Shown here piece after piece: positions 53,553-59,358 of a DNA stretch of 59,358 nt. The stretch is from positions 441,080 through 500,437 of the forward strand of contig NW_005198243.1 of assembly GCF_000372725.1 (NCBI RefSeq). Direction: 5' to 3'. Source of the stretch: Emiliania huxleyi CCMP1516 (lineage: Eukaryota > Haptophyta > Isochrysidales > Noelaerhabdaceae). Made by a program: the position numbers and the translations under genes. The notes under the pieces were generated by a model. It made no database searches, had not been told where the DNA came from, and saw only the letters and a list, made by a program, of their open reading frames with translations. Within the stretch, counting starts at the first letter, position 1. The number at the start of each line of letters is the position of its first letter.

Positions 53553-54617
53553 CCTCCGGCTGCGCCTGCCCCACCGCCCGCGCGCAGGCCACCGCCGCCT
53601 CCACCGCCGAGTCGAAGACGCCGAGGGAGACCTGCTTCCCGCCTAGCTGGTGCCTCGCACGGAAGCGGCCAGAGGCGTGCTCGTACACGCCCTTGTAGCC
53701 GGTGTTGCTGCTGCTCGAGAGCTGCAGCCGTAACCCCTCCGCCTCCGCCACCAGAGCCTCCTTGTCCTCCCCCTCCCCCTCCTCCCCCTCCTCCTCGCCC
53801 GCCTCCGGCTCCGCCTGCCCCATCGCCCGCGCGTAGGCCACCGCCGCCTCGACGACCGTGTGGAAAATGCCGACGTAGATGGTTCTGCTCCCCTCAGTGC
53901 GGGTTGCTCGGTAGCGGCCGTGCTGGTGCTCATAGCACACGCCCTTGTAGCCGGTGGCGCTCTTGTCGGACAAGTGTAGCTTCAGCCCCTCCGCCTCCGC
54001 CACCGGAGCCTCCTCTTCCTCCTCCTCACCCTCCCCCTCGCCCTCCTCCCCCTCCTCCTCGCCCTCCTCCTCGCCCGCCTCCGGCTGCGCCTGCCCGACC
54101 GCCCGCGCATAGGCCACCGCCGCCTCCACCGCCGAGTCGAAGACGCCGATGTAGATGGTCCTGCTCCCCGCGCAGTGACGCGCTTCGAAGCGGCCAGCCT
54201 GCTGGGTGTGCTTGCGCACCCCCTTGTAGCCGGTGCTGCTGCCGCTGGACAAGTGCAGCTTCAGCCCCTCCGCCTCCTCCGCCAGCAAAGGCTGGTCGCG
54301 CTCGTCGGGGTGGGGGGCCGAGGCGGAGGAGCGGGCGGCCGACGCCGTGCGGCGCGCCTTGGTCTCCTCCCACTCCGTGAGGATGACCTGGTCGATGATG
54401 TGCCCCTCTGGCTCCCACGTGTTCCACCTGCTGCCCCACCCGCGCCACTTGATTCGGTACTCGAGGCCGCCGCCTATGGGACATGTCTCGGACGTGTCAT
54501 GGACGTGTGCTGGACATGCCTCCACTGCGGTACTCGAGGCCGCCGCCCTCGACGCGCTCCTCGACGATCTTGTCGACCTGGTAGATTGGGGCGCCACCCT
54601 CCTCCTCCGCCTCCCCC

Positions 54618-54649
<32 letters not shown>

Positions 54650-55180
54650 CTCCTCCTCCTCCTCCTCCTCCTCCTCCCCACCCTCCTCCTCACCGCCCTC
54701 CTCCTCATCGCCCTCCTCCTGCTCCTCCTCCTCCTCGCCCGCCTCCAGCTTCGCCTGCCCCACCGCCCGCGCGTACGCCACCGCCGCCTCCACCGCCGAG
54801 TCGAAGGATCCGAGGTACTCGTCCTGTCCACCGTCCTTGCGAGTGGCGTAGAAGCGACCGGACTCCATCTCGCGCACGCCCTTGTAGCCGGTAGCGCTCT
54901 TGTCGGACAAGTGTAGCTTCAGCCCCTCCGCCTCTGTCGCCACTGTCGGAGGAGGTTGAGGCTGGTACTCGCCGACCGCCCGCGCGTACGCCACCGCCGC
55001 CTGCACCGCCGTGCCGAAGATGCCGATGTGGACCTGCCTTCCGCCCACCCTGTGCTTCGCCTGGAAGCGGCCAGAGTGGTGCTGGAACACGCCCTTGTAG
55101 CCGGTGCTGCCGCTGCTCGAGAGGTGCAGCTTCAGCCCCTCCGCCTCCGCCACCGGAGCCTCCTCCTCCTCCTCCTCCTC

Positions 55181-55219
<39 letters not shown>

Positions 55220-56829
55220 GCCCTCCTCGCCCTCCTCGCCCTCCTCGCCCTCCTCGCCCTCCTCCTCCTCCTCCTCTGCCGCCGCCGCCGCCGCCGCCGC
55301 CGCTGCCTCCGGCGGCGGCGTGCCGGGAGGCGTGCCGGGGCCCTCCCCTTCCTCCGCCTGTGCCTCCTCCTCCGACTCCGCCGCCGCGGCGCGCCGAACG
55401 CCCGCCTGCTCGTCGTTGACGTACGCGCTCTGCTTCTCGCTCCACGAGCACCCGTGCGGAGGCCTGCCTCTCGGTTTGGCGCCCCGCTTCGGCACCCCCT
55501 TCTTGGCGGGCTTCGCCTTCTTGCTCCCCAACGGGCGGCCGCGCTTCTTCTCCCCGCCGCCTCGCTGCGCTGCTGCCGGCTCTTCCGCCTCCATCGATGC
55601 CGAAGACGCCTCGTCGCCGCGCGGACACTTCCGCGCCATCACGTGCACGCGTGGCACCTGCTCCCAGCTGTCGCCGTCCTCGTACTCGAGGGAATACGTG
55701 CCGTCCGCCTGTTCACGGTGACGTCGGGCTTGGAGAGGAAGGCGTGCGCCTGCTGCGGTGTCTTCGCCGCCCACATGTCGATCAGCGCCTTTTCGAATAG
55801 CGCGGATTGCTCGACCGCGTTCTGGATGCAGACGATATGGTGCCGCGCGTTCTTGGTGCCGACCGCCGGCTTGAGGCCGTCACAGAGTCGGAGGTGTGAA
55901 GAGGCGCTGCTCACGGCAGGGCGGTCGGCCGGCGGCATCAGAGGCGCGTTGACGGCGCGGACGACGGCGCGGTACCACTTGTCGAGCACGCCGCCCGTCC
56001 TGCCCTCGTCGTCGGGGCCAAACTTGCCCAGCACCGCATCTCCGACTCCAAACTTCATGGCAGCCTCTGGCGGCGGCGCCACCGCATGCTGCTGTGGCAC
56101 CGCCTCCTGCGCGGCCGGCAGCAGCAGCTTCTCGACGAACTCGAGCTGCGACTCGTCGCCCTGCAAAGAGGGCTCCGCCACGAAGCGAGCGGGCACCGAG
56201 CGGCGCCGCCCGCTGCTGCGCTGCGCGAGGTCTCGGCGGGCGGCGGCAGAAGCGACGTCCTGCTCCTCACCGTCGCCCTCCTCGCCCGCCTCGCCCGCCT
56301 CATCCGCCTCCCCCACATCCTCAGCCTGGGCACCGGCTGCGAAATATCGACGCCGCCAGAGCCAACCCAGTCGCCTCGGCGCGCCTCGCTGTCGCTGATG
56401 AGCCACTTGCTCGCGATCGCGTGCGGCACCCAGTGCGAGTAGTTGTCCGAGACGTACCTCAGCCACACGCAGCCGCCGGCGCTGACGCTAGTGCATCGCG
56501 CCAGGTAGAACCCCGCCTCGACCTGGAAGAATGAGGTTGGCACGGCGAGGAATCGGCCCTTGAGTATTGGCGGCCAGCGCCAAGGCGTCCTCCAGCTCCT
56601 GCCGATCGAGGTCCTCTTCATCACCGTCGTCGTGATGCACGCGGTAGCGCGCCTCATCTTGGCCGTCGGCCGGGGCCCACGCGATCACGACGCCTCCGAC
56701 ATTAACACCTTCGAAGCGGCGCGTGACTCGCTTGCCGATGTGCTCACAGCCGTGGTCAACAAATTTTGCCCGAGAGGCCTCAGCCTCGCAAAAAAGACCG
56801 CTCCGCAGCGAAGACCGCTGTCGTCGCAC
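52439..56829 (-). CDS. Tudor, AT-hook, AP2 (x6), chromo and SAM multidomain protein
   Basis: From the 5' side: Tudor-like GKRVTRRFEGVNVGGVVIAW with HHDDGDEEDLDRQELED (about 56730-56560); a segment WLRYVSDNYSHWVPHAIASK; a second Tudor FGVGDAVLGKFGPDDEGRTG to DGTYSLEYEDGDSWEQVP, split by the intron 55709-55947; AT-hook-like KKRGRPLGSKK and KPRGRPPHG; two AP2 domains (GYKGVFQHHSGRFQAKHR, GYKGVREMESGRFYATRK); a chromodomain, YQVDKIVEERVEG joined to GGLEYRIKWRGWG over the intron 54474-54546, then WNTWEPEGHIIDQVI; four more AP2 domains separated by Glu-rich linkers; a third Tudor, VVVYFSD with YRGEVTSVNNDGTFGVAYED, split by the intron 52966-53027; and a SAM-like end, VERALEGVGLERYAAAFDEQ with GYDDLGYLLHLES. 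This is a chromatin reader plus DNA-binding layout, presumably nuclear. The start is uncertain (no clear ATG). Confidence -1.
52470..52575. repeat. GATCTCGGGTG/GATCTCTGGTG repeat in the last intron of the AP2-chromo gene
   Basis: Nine or ten imperfect units of about 10-11 nt, between DEQG and YDDLGYLLHLES of the SAM-like end. A related short run is at about 52852-52890. Confidence -1.
52943..53028 (-). repeat. Intron made of an exact 24-nt duplication plus a 38-nt TTCACAG/GTGTGAAC core
   Basis: 24 nt (CTCGTACGCCACGCCAAAGG plus TGCC) occur exactly at 52943-52966 and 53005-53028. Between them lie 38 nt, TGTTCACAGCTGCAGGTGTG then AACAGCGTCTCTTCACAG. The resulting 62-nt GC-AG intron (52966-53027) restores NNDGTFGVAYEDGEEEE. 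Confidence -1.
53260..53442 (-). repeat. 183-bp block identical to 54752-54934
   Basis: Encodes one AP2 domain (GYKGVREMESGRFYATRK, EYLGSFDSAVEAAVAYARAV). The two copies are identical by eye at the nucleotide level, unlike the other AP2 units of the same gene. Confidence -1.
54455..54547 (-). repeat. 73-nt intron with exact 20-nt duplication and GACACGTCC/GACATGTCC core
   Basis: CGGTACTCGAGGCCGCCGCC occurs at 54455-54474 and 54528-54547. The core between holds four ACATGTC/ACGTGTC words. The intron 54474-54546 (GC-AG) splits the chromodomain. The same core words appear at 18265-18300 in the helicase gene. Confidence -1.
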
Positions 56830-57536
56830 GCTGCTGACGCCCAGGATGACAGAATTGGCCTTCGCCAGACTGAGGACTATTGTGCGCCTCGGCGAGGCGC
56901 TTCCGGTGGTATTTTTTTAGAGCTGGTTCGGCATGCACGAGCGCGTGGGTGTGTGTGAGCACCGCGGGTCTTTTCTGCGATCCCGGGTCTTGTGCTTGTG
57001 CGTGATGCTGTGTGGCATGTGGTCGTCTGCAGTCAGTATAGACATGATAGGGGTGGACTATAGGTCCAGTAGGTCAATTGATCTCGCTTAGTCGCATCGT
57101 GGGGAGCTCATCCCGGGCCGTCGCAGGCCGCCGCGCATCGGGTCTTTTTTGCGAAGCTGAGGCCTCTACTCGAGTATGGTGATTGAGCCGGGTTCGGGTC
57201 CTTGGGAGTGAGGGCGACTGCATTTCACCTTCCTACATACATACTGGTCGACGAGGATTACCTTCATGGAATGCAGCACAGTCCCGTGCGCAGTGCTGTG
57301 CGAGCGAGCTTGCTAGTGAAATTCTGTGTGGAAGTTCGTCCCGTGGTTCGTCCCTTTATTGCTTTAAAACACAGGTACACCAAAAAGAATTCTTAAAGAA
57401 GGCAAGCCTTCCTTCCCAAATTGGCTCTGTGAACAGTGACTGTCTCTGTGCGATTTCGGGCCCGGGGTGTTCTATGTGAACAGCTCCGGAGGTGTATGTG
57501 AACAGCGCCAATTTGGTCATCACGGCAACTGCCGAA
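56830..57536. other. Divergent intergenic region
   Basis: Between the AP2-chromo gene (minus) and the LRR gene (plus). AT-richer, with a possible 5' exon of either gene that I cannot define. At 57424-57510 there are three GTGAACAG words, as in the intron cores, just before the LRR start codon; a 5' UTR intron is possible. Confidence -1.
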
Positions 57537-59358
57537 ATGGTCATCTCCTCCCTCCTTTGTGCCCTCGTCGCCTCCCCGCCCGAGGCTTGCAAGGCGCTCC
57601 GCGGCTTCTACGATGCCATCGGCGCGAAAGACAAATCGCCGTCCTTCAAGGACACGAGCTCGACCTGCTGCGCCTTTCTCGACGTGTGCGCTCTCACCCT
57701 CGCCGCAGGCCGCTCCCCTGCCCTCACGGCCAGGCCCTTCGCGCGCAGGTGAGATGCACGCAGCCGGATGGCTCACCCAGCCCGCCCCTCGGCCAAAAAG
57801 AAGGGTGGAAAGCGGGCGCCACCCTGACCAAGATCAAATTCCGGGGCGGCACCGAGTTTGGCAGTAGCGGCACGCTGCCCGGCGCCCTGCTGCTACCGCT
57901 CGCCGGCACACTCGAGTCCCTCGACTTGGGCAAGGAGGGGGACCGCTCCTTCTCGGGCACGCTGCCCGCGGAACTGACCCAGCTCACCGCGCTCCAAAAG
58001 CTGAGTCTCACCACCGGCAAGTTCAGCGGCACCATTCCGCACCAGCTCGGCCGGCTTCCCGCGCTGGAGAAGGTGACGCTCCTCTCCAAGCGCCTCTCGG
58101 GGACGGTCCCGGGCGAGCTGTGCCACAGGTCGGACGGCTCGCTCAGGAAACTGGTTCTCGACGACAACGTGAAGCTCTCGGGCGCGCGCGGCGCCGGCGG
58201 GAGGTCCGGGCTCGGCGGGCGGCCCAGGTGACGAGTGGTCCGGGGCCGTGTCCCGCGTAGGAACGCTGCCGCCCGAGTGCTTCCTCTTGTCCACACTCGA
58301 GGCGCCGCCGCTCCTCACCGCCGCACTCGGCTCCGCCGCCCTCGGCACCGCTGCACTCGGCTCCGCCGCCCTCGGCTCGGCCGCAAACCATCCCGCGCTC
58401 GGATCTCCGCCGCCGCTCCTCCTTGCTCCACATGCTCTCCACAACGCCACGCCGCAGCCCAGACGCTAGGCCAGCGCGTCTCTCCCCCCTCCCGCCGCGC
58501 AGGAAATCTCCGCCAAGAAGACGCGCATCTCTGGCACGCTGCCGAGCAAGATCACCGCGCCGCTCAGGCTGCTCATCCTCGAGGAGGTCGGCCTTTCGGG
58601 CAGCGTGCCGGAGGAGCTGTGCAAGGGCGAGAAGCTCGAGGAGCTGGTCCTCCGCCGTGCCAACCGGGTCTCCGGCACGCTGCCTACGGAGTGCCTCTCG
58701 CACGACACCATCACAAAGATCGACCTCAAGCGGACCAAGGTCGGCGGCACCATCCCGAGCCTCGACAAGGCGGTGCCCAAGCTCAAGACACTCGACCTGT
58801 CCAACTCGGACGTCTCGGGCGCAGAGACGCCCCTCGCGGGCCCGCCACTTCCGCGCCGCACGCCCGGCTGACTGCGCGGCTCGGGTGTTCCCGCCCACAC
58901 AGGCACCCTTCCCGCCTCGGTCGACATGTTCAGCGGCCTCGAGTACCTGGCCGTGGACCGCACCAAGCTCTACGGGTGAGAGCGAGGAGCCTCAGCTTGA
59001 GGGCTCGCGCGAGAGGGGCAGTAGAGGGGGAGGGGCACCCACACGCACGCGGGAGGTTCCGCCGTGGCGCACATACGAAGCACTCTCCCCGAAACCCACT
59101 CTCCCACCCCTAGTCCCGCTCCCACCCCCGCCCCGCCGCTCTTTCCCCGCGCCACAGGATCGTGCCCGAGTCGCTAGGCGACATCAGAGGGCGCACACCC
59201 CGCTCCCCGCGCACAGCAGCCACACGTGGGTGCCCCCGGAATGCCCTGCTCTATCTCCTCACCCCCACCCCAGCACCGTTAGGCTCAAGAAGGGCACGTG
59301 CACGCTCCAAACCGAGAGCCGCGATGTCAACTTCTGGTGCCCCCCCCCCCCCCCCCAG
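57537..59358 (+). CDS. Secreted or membrane LRR protein, plant-type repeats (3' end outside window)
   Basis: ATG 57537 opens a signal peptide (MVISSLLCALVAS) and a cap-like region CKALRGFYDAIGAKDKSPSF with CC pairs. After an intron, plant-type LRRs follow: SSGTLPGALLLPLAGTLESL, SFSGTLPAELTQLTALQKLS, FSGTIPHQLGRLPALEKVTL, RLSGTVPGELCH (to about 58190), GTLPPECFLLSTLE, RISGTLPSKITAPLRLLILE, GLSGSVPEELCKGEKLEELV, RVSGTLPTECLS, KVGGTIPSLDKAVPKLKTLD, then TLPASVDMFSGLEYLAVD (58911-58976) and IVPESLGDI (59159-59185). Exons are separated by short introns, several ending CGCAG. Such LxGxIP repeats form extracellular ligand-binding solenoids; whether a transmembrane or kinase part follows cannot be seen. 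Family clear, role unknown. Confidence -1.
59341..59356. repeat. Poly-C run at the window end
   Basis: A run of C followed by AG, in the position of a polypyrimidine tract and acceptor of the next LRR intron; its exact length may be unreliable. Confidence -1.

Noticed and set aside
53408..53698. Ser-rich and Leu-rich plus-strand frames opposite the AP2-chromo gene
   Set aside because: Shadows of GAG-rich linker codons (poly-Glu) on the minus strand.

Overview
This window looks like nuclear DNA of a GC-rich, intron-containing marine alga with a secondary red-type plastid, most likely a haptophyte. A pelagophyte or dinoflagellate is less likely but not excluded. Supporting signs: genes split by very short introns (about 60-80 nt, many with GC-AG ends), two apparently plastid-targeted proteins that begin with a secretory signal followed by a transit-like stretch, ankyrin, AP2 and LRR families typical of such algae, and a huge AT-less modular polyketide synthase. 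No bacterial operons, tRNAs or rRNAs were seen.

Layout. 1-2.15 kb: 5' part of an IBTK-like ankyrin/RCC1 gene (minus). 2.9-4.1 kb: a lower-GC BCS1-type AAA ATPase (plus). 5.1-6 kb: an orphan p23 co-chaperone tail and a plastid ferredoxin-thioredoxin reductase variable chain. 6.7-9.5 kb: a divergent pair, an Aha1 N-domain co-chaperone (minus) and coatomer zeta (plus). 10.4-13.8 kb: a repeat-bounded block with only doubtful ORFs. 14.7-23.5 kb: a MOV10/SDE3-type RNA helicase (minus) whose introns are full of direct repeats, including one region of exactly 24 tandem 74-nt intron-like units. 24.0-27.7 kb: a thylakoid-lumen PsbQ-like protein, a shortened GH43-like gene and an ankyrin protein. 28.3-46.1 kb: one polyketide synthase gene on the minus strand, which I assembled from 14 exons. 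47.7-52.4 kb: small hypothetical genes, an ankyrin protein and an EF-hand membrane protein. 52.4-56.8 kb: a chromatin-type protein combining Tudor, AT-hook, six AP2, chromo and SAM regions. 57.5 kb to the end: a secreted LRR protein.

Two things stand out. (1) The PKS (about 5,300 aa) reads ACP-KS-DH-ER-KR-ACP-KS-KR-ACP-KS-DH-KR-ACP-KS-ACP-TE with no acyltransferase. Two of its four KS domains lack the first catalytic histidine. Because it opens with an ACP behind a helical segment, it is probably the last protein of a split trans-AT assembly line. (2) Many introns, in unrelated genes, begin with a copy of the first 5-34 nt of the downstream exon and carry one of a few recurring short cores. 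This is the pattern expected of introner-like insertions or of intron birth by tandem duplication. The 24 x 74-nt array in the helicase gene looks like such an intron amplified in place.
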